From CAZOEL01 sp964578835 (lineage in GTDB: Bacteria > Desulfobacterota > Syntrophobacteria > Syntrophobacterales > Syntrophobacteraceae), in NCBI GenBank assembly GCA_964578835.1, contig CAZOEL010000006.1, positions 62,001 to 126,000 of the forward strand: DNA of 64,000 nt. The letters run 5' to 3'. Both the position numbers and the translations under genes were made by a program. The notes below the pieces were generated by a model. It saw only the letters and a list, made by a program, of their open reading frames with translations, made no database searches and had not been told where the DNA came from. Positions 17,645 to 27,009 of this stretch are shown here, one piece after another. Within the stretch, counting starts at the first letter, position 1. Each line of letters starts with the position of its first letter.

Positions 17645-19042
17645 TTATCCTCTGTTCGGCTTGGAGTCTTGTCGTGATTTTTGACTCGGCTCAGCTTTTT
17701 TAGCAGGCGATTGACATGCCTGCTTTTGTTTGCCTTTCTGGCTTGTCTTGGGCGTTTCGGCGCTTTTCTTCGGGCTGCTGACCTTTGTCGCGGCGTTTGC
17801 ATTCGTTTTGCTGGCGGGAGCAGATTTAGCGGCGGCGCTTGTTTTGCTCGTTTTACTTGATGCATTCACAATTTTGACAGTGGGAGGCTGCTTGACCTGA
17901 GCCGGAACGATGATCGGCTGGTCTTTCTTCTTCAACTCCGGACCCCTGTTAGTCCCGGTTTCAGAGATTCCAGCTTTTGCGACCACCGCAGACGGTCTAC
18001 CTTTGTGTGCGGTCTTTTTGTCTTTGGGCTCAGACGCAAGCTTTTCAGATTTGGGGCTCTTTGTCTTTGTAGCCATCTGAGCCGATTTGGATTTCGATTT
18101 ACTGGAAACAGACGAATATTTGCGTGAAACGTCTTTTCGAATCTGTTTGCGGATTACTGATGGCGAGGCGGAATCCGGCGGCGCATCGTCAAAGGCCGCA
18201 ATAGCAGTTCCAGCGCCATCAGGAGAGGTCATCCGAAAGCCCAGGTTGAGCAGTTTTTCAGTTTCCCTGGCTCTTATGCCCGGGTTTACAGCGCCCAAAA
18301 CGACAGCAAGGAGCCTGGTGTCGCCTCTTTTCGCCGTGGCCGATATATTATAGCCCGAAGAACAAACAAAGCCGGTTTTAAGACCGTCAACTCCCGGGCA
18401 CACGCCAAGAAGCCGGTTCGCGTTGTGGTGCGTGCTGCTATTGAAAGTATAGGATTTCATGGAATGAATATTCAGGGTCTCCGGAAAGCGACGCAGGTAG
18501 GCCATGGATAGCGTCGCCAGGTCTCTGGCCGTACTCACCTGCCCTTTTGCCGGAAGCCCGTTGGGAGTCATAAAAACCGAATTTGTCATCCATAGCTGCT
18601 TGGCCTTCCGATTCATGAGCCTGACGAAATCTTCGACGCTTCCGCTCATGTGCTCGGCTATGGCGACACTGGCGTCATTGCCGGATACGACGGCGATGCC
18701 TTTGATGATCTCTTCAACGGGAACCTCCTGCCCGGCCTTGAGGGACATTCTCGACCCTCCGGCGCTGGCCGCCCTTTGGCTCACCTTTACTTTGTCCCAA
18801 AGATGAAGCCGTCCGTCCTCGATAGCCTCCTGAACAATATAGAGAGTCAAGATTTTGGTTATCGAAGCGGGAGCTATGGGACTGTCGGGATTTTTCTGAT
18901 AAAGAATCTTACCGTCGGTCATATCTATGAGGATAGCGGAACGAGTGTTCACATACGCAACTTTTGCCTCGATAACGGAGGGGAGACAAAGGCCCACAAG
19001 AATAAAAAAGCACCATGCAACAACTCGCTTTTTTTCGCTCAT
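17645..19042 (-). CDS. D-alanyl-D-alanine carboxypeptidase (peptidase S11, DacA/PBP5-like) with long basic tail
   Basis: 465 residues. A signal peptide (residues 1-26) is followed by the S11 catalytic domain with S60-x-x-K63 in PASITK, S120-G-N122 and K222-T-G. It trims the terminal D-Ala from peptidoglycan stems in the periplasm. From about residue 290 to the end the protein is a low-complexity tail rich in Lys, Ser, Thr, Pro and Ala, replacing the usual PBP5 C-terminal domain and amphipathic anchor. The tail may bind the anionic wall or surface (inference). It is monocistronic as far as seen, and divergent from mreB. The 210 bp downstream before 17434 hold nothing recognisable. Confidence 0.92.
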   Translation of the reverse strand: MSEKKRVVAWCFFILVGLCLPSVIEAKVAYVNTRSAILIDMTDGKILYQKNPDSPIAPASITKILTLYIVQEAIEDGRLHLWDKVKVSQRAASAGGSRMSLKAGQEVPVEEIIKGIAVVSGNDASVAIAEHMSGSVEDFVRLMNRKAKQLWMTNSVFMTPNGLPAKGQVSTARDLATLSMAYLRRFPETLNIHSMKSYTFNSSTHHNANRLLGVCPGVDGLKTGFVCSSGYNISATAKRGDTRLLAVVLGAVNPGIRARETEKLLNLGFRMTSPDGAGTAIAAFDDAPPDSASPSVIRKQIRKDVSRKYSSVSSKSKSKSAQMATKTKSPKSEKLASEPKDKKTAHKGRPSAVVAKAGISETGTNRGPELKKKDQPIIVPAQVKQPPTVKIVNASSKTSKTSAAAKSAPASKTNANAATKVSSPKKSAETPKTSQKGKQKQACQSPAKKAEPSQKSRQDSKPNRG

Positions 19043-19447
19043 TCCATGACTCCTTGAAACCTCTGAGACTATTCCGTTCGCTGCTCCACACTCACCTCAC
19101 AGCAAGACTTCCTGCATTAGCCGCAAACTACTTATGGAAAGTGGTTTTATAAGCTCATCGCTTTTTTAGCGTAAAAACATGACCGACGCCAGTGGGATTT
19201 GAAAAACTACATCGGGCTACAGCAGGTGCAAGCTCCAAGCCATGCGCTGAAAAAACTGCCGTGTTCTCCTATCAACCCTTGCATGGGCCGATCAAAAAAG
19301 CGCTAATCGGGAGGGGACAAAGCATCCAAAAGCATCTGCGTAGGCCTCATAGCATACCCATTCCGCGCTTGGTGTCAATGATGGGATTTGAATTCTCGAG
19401 GCGTTGAAGTCAAAATGCGTCACAAATCATCCGTGGGCAACTAACTT

Positions 19448-19478
19448 TTTACACAGAGACGTCAAGATTTGCTATATA
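19448..19478 (+). promoter_or_regulatory. Candidate promoter for mreB
   Basis: TTTACA (19448-19453) and an extended TGC-TATATA minus-10 (19473-19478) lie 19 bp apart, about 75 bp ahead of the mreB start. The spacer is longer than ideal, but the extended minus-10 compensates. The rest of the 511-bp gap from 19043, which must also drive dacA in the other direction, shows no gene I can support. Confidence 0.4.
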
Positions 19479-19553
19479 AGTCTAATGACATCCAGGCCCC
19501 TGTATTGGATGACAATCAAATAAAACAGCGATTTGGAGGAAGGAAAGATTAAG

Positions 19554-20576
19554 ATGATCGGGCGCATGTTGGACTTTCTCTCAAGAGACATGGCAATGGA
19601 TCTCGGTACGGCTAACACTTTGATTTACGTGCGGAGCAAAGGCGTCGTCCTCGATGAGCCATCCATGGTTGCCATGGACAAGAACACTAACAAGGTGGTT
19701 GCCGTTGGCAAGGAAGCCAAGAGCTTATCCGGCAGACATGGAAAGCACATTGTGAGCTGCCGGCCTCTCAAGGATGGAGTCATTCACGACTTCGAACTGG
19801 CTACCTACATGATTCGAACCTTTCTTGGAAAGGTATTCAGACGGTTTCCGCTCTCGCGCCCACGGCTGGTAGTGGCCGTGCCCGCAGGAATCACTTCGGT
19901 TGAAAAACGCGCCGTTATGGAGGCGTCCGCCATGGCGGGGGCAGGCAAGATCTTTTTGATCGAAGAGCCCATGGCGGCGGCAATCGGAAGCGGTCTTCCC
20001 ATAGACAAGCCGATGGGCCATTTGATTGTCGATATCGGGGGAGGAACTACAGAGGTTGCGGTGATAAGCAAATTCGCGGTGGCGTGCAGCGAATCGCTGC
20101 GCATTGCGGGAGATGAAGCCAACGAAGCCATCTGCAGCTATGTGCGGCGCGAGCACCGCATCGGCATAAGCGATATGATGGCGGAGACGATCAAGATGAA
20201 AATAGGATCCGCCGTACCTCTTAAGAAGACGCTGGAAGTCAAGCTCCGAGGGAAAGACATTTCCACAGGCATGCCCAAGATCGTAACTCTCAACGATGGA
20301 GACATTAGAAACGCTATTAAAGAGCCAACGATGGCAATAGCAGAGGCCGTACGGAGAGTATTGGAGAAGGCGTCTCCGGATCTGGCGTCGGATATTGCGG
20401 AAAGCGGAATTTGGCTCGCGGGTGGAGGCGCTCTTCTGAAAGGCTTGAGGTTACTACTGCACCAGACGACAGAGCTCGACGTGAATAAAGCCGAAGACCC
20501 GTTGCGAGCTGTGATAAGAGGAGCCGGAGCAGTTACGGAAAATTTCGACTTCTATCGCGACGTTTTTCTAAATTAG
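19554..20576 (+). CDS. mreB: Rod shape-determining protein MreB
   Basis: 340 residues, full length. Actin-fold ATPase motifs are clear: phosphate-1 DMAMDLGTANTLIY near residue 10, phosphate-2 LIVDIGGGTTEVAVIS near residue 160, and the adenosine motif GIWLAGGGALLKGL near residue 285. It polymerises under the membrane and directs cell-wall elongation. I chose the ATG at 19554, with AAGGAAAG upstream; a TTG at 19533 would add seven residues. The mreC, mreD, PBP2 and rodA genes that usually follow are absent, and the next gene converges on it. It is divergent from dacA, another wall gene. A second mreB with mreCD elsewhere is possible. Confidence 0.97.
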   Translation: MIGRMLDFLSRDMAMDLGTANTLIYVRSKGVVLDEPSMVAMDKNTNKVVAVGKEAKSLSGRHGKHIVSCRPLKDGVIHDFELATYMIRTFLGKVFRRFPLSRPRLVVAVPAGITSVEKRAVMEASAMAGAGKIFLIEEPMAAAIGSGLPIDKPMGHLIVDIGGGTTEVAVISKFAVACSESLRIAGDEANEAICSYVRREHRIGISDMMAETIKMKIGSAVPLKKTLEVKLRGKDISTGMPKIVTLNDGDIRNAIKEPTMAIAEAVRRVLEKASPDLASDIAESGIWLAGGGALLKGLRLLLHQTTELDVNKAEDPLRAVIRGAGAVTENFDFYRDVFLN

Positions 20577-20583
20577 GAAAATC

Positions 20584-20613
20584 GGGTGAATGGGTGAATT
20601 CACCCATTCACCC
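20584..20613. terminator. 30-bp perfect palindrome between mreB and the NifA-like gene
   Basis: GGGTGAATGGGTGAA (20584-20598) is followed directly by its exact inverse (20599-20613), with no loop. It starts 8 bp after the mreB stop and contains the last codons and stop of the converging regulator gene. It could end transcription from both sides. It lacks a T-run. The arm itself is a GGGTGAAT direct repeat. Confidence 0.6.
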
Positions 20614-22156
20614 ATTTAGACCGGCCCCGCCTTGTCTCCATCATTGTCGCCAGGCCAAATTTCTTGATTCTGTAACCTATCTGCCTCAAGGTAAGGCCCA
20701 GCTCTTTGGCCGCTTGCGACTGAATCCAATTATGCCGCTCCAGGGCCGCCAGCACTTCCTTTTTCTCCAATTCCTCCAAACGCGACAAAGACTCCGGACC
20801 GACCTCCTTGAGATGCTTTCCATTCAAGTGTAAGTAAGGTGGAAAATCGGCCAGATCGATTTCAGATCCATCCACCATTATAGCCAATCGCTCGATCAGG
20901 TTTTCCATTTCTCGAACATTGCCGGGCCATTCGTATCGGGTCAATACGTCTATGGCTCGCGCAGCGATGCGCAGCCTTCTTCCGTATTCTCTGGATATCT
21001 TCACAAGGAAATGCTCGACCAGCTCAGGGATATCCTCCGTTCTCTCCCTTAAAGGGGGAGTCTGTATCGGGAAGACGTTCAAGCGGTAATAGAGGTCTTC
21101 TCTGAAGAATCCCTCATCGACGGCAAGGGATAGATCCCTGTTGGTGGCGGCAACGATGCGCACATCGATGCGTCTGGTTCTAGTGCTGCCGAGCCTCTCG
21201 AACTCTTTCTCCTGCAAGAATCTAAGGAGCTTGGCCTGCAGAGAAAGGGTAAGCTCACCGATTTCATCCAGGAAGATGGTTCCTCCATCGGCTTCCTCGA
21301 AGCGCCCAGCCTTGGCTTTTGTGGCGCCTGTAAACGCGCCTTTTTCGTAGCCGAAAAGCTCGGATTCCAGCAGGGTCTCGGGTAAAGAGGCGCAATTAAC
21401 CTTCACAAAAGGGTACCTGGATCTTGCGCTCAGCTCGTGGATGATCCTGGCGATAAGAGTCTTTCCAGTGCCCGATTCTCCGAGCAGCAGCACGGAGGCT
21501 TTGCTGGGAGCGACCTTTCGAATCATCTGCTGCACGCTTTTCATCGCCTGGCTCTTGCCAACCATAAAAAAATTGCTGTATCGCCCGGAAAGCTCCGCCC
21601 TGAGGGAAAGATTCTCTTTCCTCAGGTTCTCCTCGCGCGCTTTGACTTCCCTGTTGAGGCTTACAAACTGAGCAATGAGCGTTGCAACGATGGTTATAAA
21701 CCTGACATCCTCCTCCAAAGAAATTTCGTCGGCAAAAAGCTGGTCTACGCTCAGGACTCCTATGGGCGAATTGTGCAGGACGATCGGCACCCCGAGAAAG
21801 GAAATGCGCCCTTTTTCAATAGACCTGGAGCCGGTTTTGTTCAAAAACAGGGGCTCTCGGCTAATATCGGGCACAACGAAGGGTTCAGCGGTCCTGAAGA
21901 TAAGGCCTGTCACTCCTTCGTTTTCCTGGTATACTCCCCTCTTCTTCTCCTCGGCGCTGAGACCGTGAGAAGCCCTTATGATCAAATGACCGGTTTCATC
22001 GTCTTTCAGGGTGACCGTCGCTCTTTTCATGGCGAGAGACTCGGAGAGAATTTCGAAAACGCTCTCCAGAGCCTGATCCAAGTTCAACGCCTGACCGATG
22101 ATCCGGCTGATCTCATAAAGCACTTTAATTTCGAGCTCCCATACTTTCGTTTCCAT
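20600..22156 (-). CDS. Sigma-54-dependent activator with GAF domain (NifA-like)
   Basis: About 518 residues from the chosen ATG. Order: GAF sensor (about 12-165), AAA+ domain (about 200-430) with Walker A GESGTGKT, the sigma-54 contact loop ESELFGYEKGAFTGA and Walker B GGTIFLDEIGEL, then a Fis-type helix-turn-helix ending QAAKELGLTLRQIGYRIKKFGL, which is typical of NifA. It turns on sigma-54 promoters in response to a small ligand or a partner protein. An upstream TTG (22345) or ATG (22327) would add about 60 residues that look non-coding and lack ribosome sites. No nitrogen fixation gene is in the window, and no clear minus-24/minus-12 site was found nearby, so the target is unknown. Confidence 0.9.
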   Translation of the reverse strand: METKVWELEIKVLYEISRIIGQALNLDQALESVFEILSESLAMKRATVTLKDDETGHLIIRASHGLSAEEKKRGVYQENEGVTGLIFRTAEPFVVPDISREPLFLNKTGSRSIEKGRISFLGVPIVLHNSPIGVLSVDQLFADEISLEEDVRFITIVATLIAQFVSLNREVKAREENLRKENLSLRAELSGRYSNFFMVGKSQAMKSVQQMIRKVAPSKASVLLLGESGTGKTLIARIIHELSARSRYPFVKVNCASLPETLLESELFGYEKGAFTGATKAKAGRFEEADGGTIFLDEIGELTLSLQAKLLRFLQEKEFERLGSTRTRRIDVRIVAATNRDLSLAVDEGFFREDLYYRLNVFPIQTPPLRERTEDIPELVEHFLVKISREYGRRLRIAARAIDVLTRYEWPGNVREMENLIERLAIMVDGSEIDLADFPPYLHLNGKHLKEVGPESLSRLEELEKKEVLAALERHNWIQSQAAKELGLTLRQIGYRIKKFGLATMMETRRGRSKWVNG

Positions 22157-22558
22157 TCTTCTCTGTATCAGCAAGTATTGTGCCTTTAGCGCAGGACGCG
22201 TTCGGCGCAGAGGAGAAGCGGAGGAGACGACGCTCGGAATCGGGTGAAGCCGTTGACTCGGGTCGCAGCGCAAAGCCGATGGGCCTTCGTGAAAAGACTC
22301 TTCGACAGCGATTCGGGAAGCGCGCATGGTTACAAAAATGTACAAACACCGAAATAAGGAGCTGCTAAAGGATACATTCTTGAACCAGGGACAGAAAGAT
22401 GGCGGCGCGCGTCGATGTATCGCGCAGCAAGATGATGGATGACCTGTGTAAGCCTTTGTGTTATGACACTATCGAATCGCAGGCAAACTGCAGGATCAGA
22501 ACAGGCGATAACGGCCGTTGATGCAGTCGCTAAATTGCTTTGTCATATAACACTTACA

Positions 22559-22587
22559 TTGACAGCTACGCCCCTTTCCGCTAGCAT
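22559..22587 (+). promoter_or_regulatory. Candidate sigma-70 promoter for the hydantoinase operon
   Basis: A consensus TTGACA (22559-22564) and TAGCAT (22582-22587) are 17 bp apart, 127 bp before the ATG at 22715. Just upstream, GTGTTATGACAC (22458-22469) and TGTCATATAACAC (22541-22553) are near-inverse copies and could be operator half-sites. The whole divergent gap of 558 bp from 22157 has no other gene I can support. Confidence 0.45.
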
Positions 22588-22714
22588 TTTTCCGCATCGC
22601 TATAGGCTGTGGGATCAAGGCGGCTGTCGTTCCCTTGTTGATAGCATCGAATGGACCGGTCGACAGCCGACCGCTCAAGCGAATCTCGTTCAGTTCAAAA
22701 CTGTAGGGGAAGCA

Positions 22715-24421
22715 ATGATCATAGGGCTAGATGTAGGCGGTACTCACACGGATGTTGCGCTCATCGGGGAAGATTGCATTCTTCGCCAAGCCAAGGTGGC
22801 TACGGACTCCGCCAATCTTTTCGATAGCGTCTGGACTGCGCTCGAAGAGATCACAAGGGATGTCTCTCCGAAGGATATCCGTCGCTTGGTCCTCAGCACC
22901 ACGTTGACAACCAATGCGATTGCCGAAGGAAAGTTGATCGAGGCGGGAATGATCGTATCGGGCGGTCCTGGAATCGACCCGGAGAACTTTCGCACCAATG
23001 ACAATTTTTTCGCGGTTTCCGGCTCTATCAATCATCGAGGAAGGGAGATTCAACCCATAGACGTTGCTGAAATTGAGGCGATAGCCTCAACGCTACGGTT
23101 CAAAGGCATCAAACATGTCGGGATCGTCGGAAAATTCTCGACGCGCAATCCCAAACACGAGCTCGAGATACGAAAGATACTTGGCGAAGACTTCGACTAT
23201 GTAGTCCTGGGTCATAGGATTTCCGGCAACTTGAACTTTCCCAGGCGAATTGCTACTGCTTATCTCAACGTGGCGGTTTATCCCGTTCATAGACGTTTTT
23301 TTCAAGCCGTACGCGATTCACTCGAGAAAAAGGGGCTCGGCATACCAATATACATACTGAAGGCGGACGGCGGAACCATGAGCCTCGAGGCCTCTCTCGA
23401 CTCTCCCGGACAGACGATTCTCTCAGGGCCTGCGGCGAGCGTGATGGGCTCGCTTCCTTTCAGCTCGGAAGGAGAGGAGACGCTTGTTCTCGATATTGGC
23501 GGCACCACCACGGACATGGCCATCCTCATCAATCGCGTGCCCCTGCTGGATCCCCTGGGCATTGAGCTCGGCGGCTACAAGACCTTGATCCGCTCTCTGA
23601 AGACCTACTCCATAGGCTTGGGGGGCGACAGCGTTGTGCGCGTTGAGGGCGGCAAGATAAAGATCGGTCCGGAGCGCCACGGTCCCGCCCTTGCCTACGG
23701 AGGACCAGGCCCCACGCCAACGGACGCTCTGTTTGTACTGGGCAAAGTCTCTAATGGAAACGCAGAGGCGTCGCGCCGCGGGTATCGCCTTCTTGCGGAC
23801 CAGCTCGGGGTCTCCATTGAAGAGGCAGCCTCTCAGGTATTCGATCATGCGTGCTACAGCATCCTCAACGCCGCTGCGCAGATGATCGAGGATATCAACA
23901 GCAAGCCCGTCTATACCGTTCATGAGCTACTGCAAGGCTATCAGGCCAAGCCGACCGAGATACTGGTGTTAGGCGGCCCTGCGCCCTATTTCGCCTATCG
24001 CATGGCCGCTCTTACCGATTTCAGCGTCCACGTTGTCCCTCAATGGCAGGTCGCCAACGCCATCGGAGCCGCTCTGGCGAGAAACACCTGTGAAGTAACG
24101 CTCTTTGCAGATACCGAACGCGGCTTCGCTATCGCTCCGGAAGAGGGATTCCATCAATCTGTGCCAAGAAGCTTCAACAAACAGAAGGCCATGGAGATGG
24201 CCAATGATATTCTCCGCAAGAAATGCATCAAGGAAGGCGCTTTAGAGCACGAGCTCGAAACGGAAATTGTTGAGGATGCAGAATTCAATATGGTTCGGGA
24301 TTTCTACCCCACGGGCCGGAACATTCGTGTGAAAGTCCAGGTCAAGCCAGGGCTGATCCCGGAGTATCGAGGCATCGCCGAGCGTCTGTTCAATTATTGT
24401 CCTTTGCCCGGAGCGGATTAG
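22715..24421 (+). CDS. Hydantoinase/oxoprolinase family protein (HyuA-like)
   Basis: About 568 residues. The N-terminal Hydant_A_N domain opens MIIGLDVGGTHTDVALIG, and the Hydantoinase_A domain carries the ASKHA phosphate loop LVLDIGGTTTDMAILIN near residue 262 and GLGGDSVVRVEGG near 305. The family cleaves cyclic amides such as hydantoins or 5-oxoproline using ATP, usually with a HyuB partner, which is not here. I chose the ATG at 22715, after GTAGGGGAAGC; a longer open frame to 22439 has no family resemblance. It is the first gene of an operon, 33 bp ahead of a deacetylase-fold hydrolase, so both may act on an amide-bearing compound (inference). Confidence 0.88.
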   Translation: MIIGLDVGGTHTDVALIGEDCILRQAKVATDSANLFDSVWTALEEITRDVSPKDIRRLVLSTTLTTNAIAEGKLIEAGMIVSGGPGIDPENFRTNDNFFAVSGSINHRGREIQPIDVAEIEAIASTLRFKGIKHVGIVGKFSTRNPKHELEIRKILGEDFDYVVLGHRISGNLNFPRRIATAYLNVAVYPVHRRFFQAVRDSLEKKGLGIPIYILKADGGTMSLEASLDSPGQTILSGPAASVMGSLPFSSEGEETLVLDIGGTTTDMAILINRVPLLDPLGIELGGYKTLIRSLKTYSIGLGGDSVVRVEGGKIKIGPERHGPALAYGGPGPTPTDALFVLGKVSNGNAEASRRGYRLLADQLGVSIEEAASQVFDHACYSILNAAAQMIEDINSKPVYTVHELLQGYQAKPTEILVLGGPAPYFAYRMAALTDFSVHVVPQWQVANAIGAALARNTCEVTLFADTERGFAIAPEEGFHQSVPRSFNKQKAMEMANDILRKKCIKEGALEHELETEIVEDAEFNMVRDFYPTGRNIRVKVQVKPGLIPEYRGIAERLFNYCPLPGAD

Positions 24422-24454
24422 CCACGATGGAAACGAAAATGGAGGAGCAAGCGT

Positions 24455-25780
24455 ATGTTGCGCGCTAAGTATAAAACCGGTTTGGTTTTCTTTCCAGCCT
24501 TCGACTGGGCTATCAGCGCCACCCATCCGGAACGCGAAGAACGCCTGCTCTATACTCAGGATCAGGTTTTCGAGGAAGGCATTCTCGATGTCGAAGGCAT
24601 AAGTGAATTCAAACCTGATCTTGCCACCATAGAAGACATACGGCGGGTGCACATTTGCGTTCCCGATGAGACGAGGGTCGTTACCGAGTCTCATCTGATA
24701 AGCGCCGGGGGCGCCAAGACGATCGGCACAAAGGTCATGGAAAAGAAGATCCAACGCGGCTTCGCGCTGGTGCGTCCCCCGGGTCATCACGCAATGCGCG
24801 TCGTGCACGGCGCAAGAGGTTTTTGCAACATCAACATCGAAGCCATCATGATCGAGCACCTGAGGGACAACTTCGGAGTGGATCGGGTAGCCATTGTCGA
24901 TAGCGATTGCCACCACGGAGACGGCACCCAGGATATTTACTGGCACGATCCCGACACCCTGTTCATTTCGATGCACCAGGACGGTCGAACCCTCTATCCT
25001 GGCACAGGCTTCGAAACGGAGATCGGCGGTCCCACGGCTCTCGGGACTACGGTGAATATACCCTTGCCTCCACGCACATCGGAGGAAGGATTCTTGTTTA
25101 CTCTCGATAATCTTGTTCTTCCGATACTCGAAGAGTTCAAGCCCGATCTCATCATCAATTCGGCCGGACAGGATAACCATTATACCGACCCTATTACGAA
25201 CATGTGTTTTTCCGCCCAGGGCTACGCGGAGCTCACTCATCGCCTCAAACCCGATATAGCCGTGTTGGAGGGAGGCTACTCCATCGAAGGCGCCCTTCCC
25301 TATGTCAACGTCGGGATCATCATGTCCATGGCCGGTCTGGACTACAGCCGGATAAAGGAGCCGGACTACAACTTCGACAAGATTCGTCAATCCAGAGACA
25401 CCAGCCGCTATATCGAAAGAGTCGTGCGCGAGATTCTCGAAAAGAGGAAGAACATTCCCGAGCTGAAGGCCAAATATTTCGCCTCCAATGAAAGTCTTCG
25501 CCGCGAGCGCTCGATATACTATGATACGGATAATATACTGGAGACTCAAAAAGAGACCATTCGCGTCTGTCCGGATTGCAGCGGCGTTGTGGGAATCGAT
25601 TCCCGAACGGACGCCGGAAACCGCATATACGCCGTGCATATTCCAAGGAAAGCCTGCAACGACTGCCGTGAGCTCGGGTATGAATGGTTCGATTCCGCCA
25701 AGGTCAGCACTTATAAGAGAGTATATCTCCAGGATCGGCCCCAAAATCAGTACCATGTTCGAAAGGCTCATTACAGTTGA
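24455..25780 (+). CDS. Histone deacetylase-family zinc amidohydrolase with CxxC tail
   Basis: 441 residues. The deacetylase domain (about 10-310) shows RPPGHHAM near residue 109, the zinc-site SDCHHGDGTQDIYWHDP near 149 and GGYSIEGA near 272. Family members in bacteria remove acetyl or other acyl groups from polyamines, acetoin-system proteins or small amides. The last 80 residues are an extra domain with two CxxC pairs (VCPDC and CNDC), likely a small zinc ribbon, which is unusual for the family. It follows the hydantoinase gene by 33 bp, and its TGA overlaps the rlmN start. The substrate is unknown. Confidence 0.9.
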   Translation: MLRAKYKTGLVFFPAFDWAISATHPEREERLLYTQDQVFEEGILDVEGISEFKPDLATIEDIRRVHICVPDETRVVTESHLISAGGAKTIGTKVMEKKIQRGFALVRPPGHHAMRVVHGARGFCNINIEAIMIEHLRDNFGVDRVAIVDSDCHHGDGTQDIYWHDPDTLFISMHQDGRTLYPGTGFETEIGGPTALGTTVNIPLPPRTSEEGFLFTLDNLVLPILEEFKPDLIINSAGQDNHYTDPITNMCFSAQGYAELTHRLKPDIAVLEGGYSIEGALPYVNVGIIMSMAGLDYSRIKEPDYNFDKIRQSRDTSRYIERVVREILEKRKNIPELKAKYFASNESLRRERSIYYDTDNILETQKETIRVCPDCSGVVGIDSRTDAGNRIYAVHIPRKACNDCRELGYEWFDSAKVSTYKRVYLQDRPQNQYHVRKAHYS

Positions 25781-26826
25781 AAGCAGAAAGAGTTTATGTA
25801 AAGAATCTAACCCTTCCAGAGATGGAACAGTGGGTGGAAAGCCTCGGAGAGAGGCGCTTCAGGGCGCGTCAACTTTTCCGTCATGTATACTTGCGGCGTG
25901 TGAGCTCTTGGGATGAGTGCAGCGATCTCAGCAGGATGTTCAAGGTTCAGCTCGAGTACGGAGCGAGCCTCAACGCTCTCAGCTCCGTTGAAACGCTTGA
26001 AGCCTCCGACGGAACGAAGAAATACGTTTTTGAGCTCCATGACGGACATCTCATTGAATCCGTCCTCATCCCCGATCCTCCGCGACGCACGCTTTGCATA
26101 TCCAGTCAGGTTGGGTGCGCTCTGGGCTGCAAGTTCTGCTTAACGGGCGCCGGTGGGCTCAAGCGCAATCTCAACACGGCGGAGATAGTCGATCAGGTGT
26201 GCCAAGTCCAGAAGGCTCTCGGGAATCAAGATCGGATTACCAACATAGTGCTGATGGGCATGGGAGAGCCTCTAGCGAACTATGATTCCGTGCTTAGAGC
26301 TATGCAAATAATGACGGACCCAAACGGACTGGCTTTCTCTCATAGACGCATCACCCTCTCGACGGCCGGCCTTGCGCCTCAGCTTTACCGGCTCGGGAAA
26401 GAAAGCCCCGTCAATCTCGCCATCAGTCTGCATGCCCCGGAAGATAAGCTTCGAGACGAGCTGATGCCCATCAACCGCACTTACCCTCTTTCAGAGCTCA
26501 TGGCGGCATGTCGAGAATACCCTCTTGCTCCCAGAAAGCGCATCACTTTCGAATATGTGCTGCTTGACGGAGTAAATGACGGAACGGCTCAAGCTCGCGC
26601 TTTGGTGCGTCTGCTCAACGGCGTGCGGGCCAAGATCAATTTGATCCCTTTCAACCCGCACCCGGGCTCGCGCTTCCGCCGCCCATCCGAAGAGCGCATG
26701 CTCGCTTTTCAGGAAGTTTTGCAGAAGGCTCAGCTCACGGCGATCATACGGCAAAGTAGGGGCGCCGACATCGGGGCGGCATGCGGCCAACTTGGAGAAA
26801 AACTCGGCAGGTCCGGAGAAAATTGA
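25777..26826 (+). CDS. rlmN: 23S rRNA/tRNA adenine-C2 methyltransferase RlmN
   Basis: 349 residues, a radical SAM enzyme. The 4Fe-4S motif is visible as CALGCKFCLTGAGG near residue 113, followed by NIVLMGMGEPLANYD and the RRITLSTAG segment; the catalytic cysteine lies in the C-terminal RQSRGADIGAACGQL. It methylates A2503 of 23S rRNA and A37 of some tRNAs. The start is a TTG at 25777 that overlaps the stop of the deacetylase gene, with GAAAGG about 12 bp upstream. The length is normal. Confidence 0.96.
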   Translation: MKAERVYVKNLTLPEMEQWVESLGERRFRARQLFRHVYLRRVSSWDECSDLSRMFKVQLEYGASLNALSSVETLEASDGTKKYVFELHDGHLIESVLIPDPPRRTLCISSQVGCALGCKFCLTGAGGLKRNLNTAEIVDQVCQVQKALGNQDRITNIVLMGMGEPLANYDSVLRAMQIMTDPNGLAFSHRRITLSTAGLAPQLYRLGKESPVNLAISLHAPEDKLRDELMPINRTYPLSELMAACREYPLAPRKRITFEYVLLDGVNDGTAQARALVRLLNGVRAKINLIPFNPHPGSRFRRPSEERMLAFQEVLQKAQLTAIIRQSRGADIGAACGQLGEKLGRSGEN

Positions 26827-27009
26827 CTTTTTCCCTTGTAGTGGGCCACAATCTCGGGTAAGGAGCCTACAATCTTCAAATATGAGATCCCAACGCCTCC
26901 TTGCTCCCTTCAAGGGAGAATCTGCTCAGGATGACTTCCTTCTTCAGAGGGAGTCAGGGAGAAGTTGCTCTTGACCTCATAGAAAATTGGAAGAACCGGG
27001 AAGGAGCGA

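Noticed and set aside
17488..17865. 125-residue basic frame at the end of the carboxypeptidase gene
   Set aside because: It is another frame of the low-complexity Lys-rich tail.
22439..22714. N-terminal extension of the hydantoinase gene
   Set aside because: The sequence before the ATG at 22715 has no family resemblance and contains a good promoter.
24242..25771. 509-residue minus-strand frame
   Set aside because: Antisense to the deacetylase-family gene, with no ribosome site or family features.
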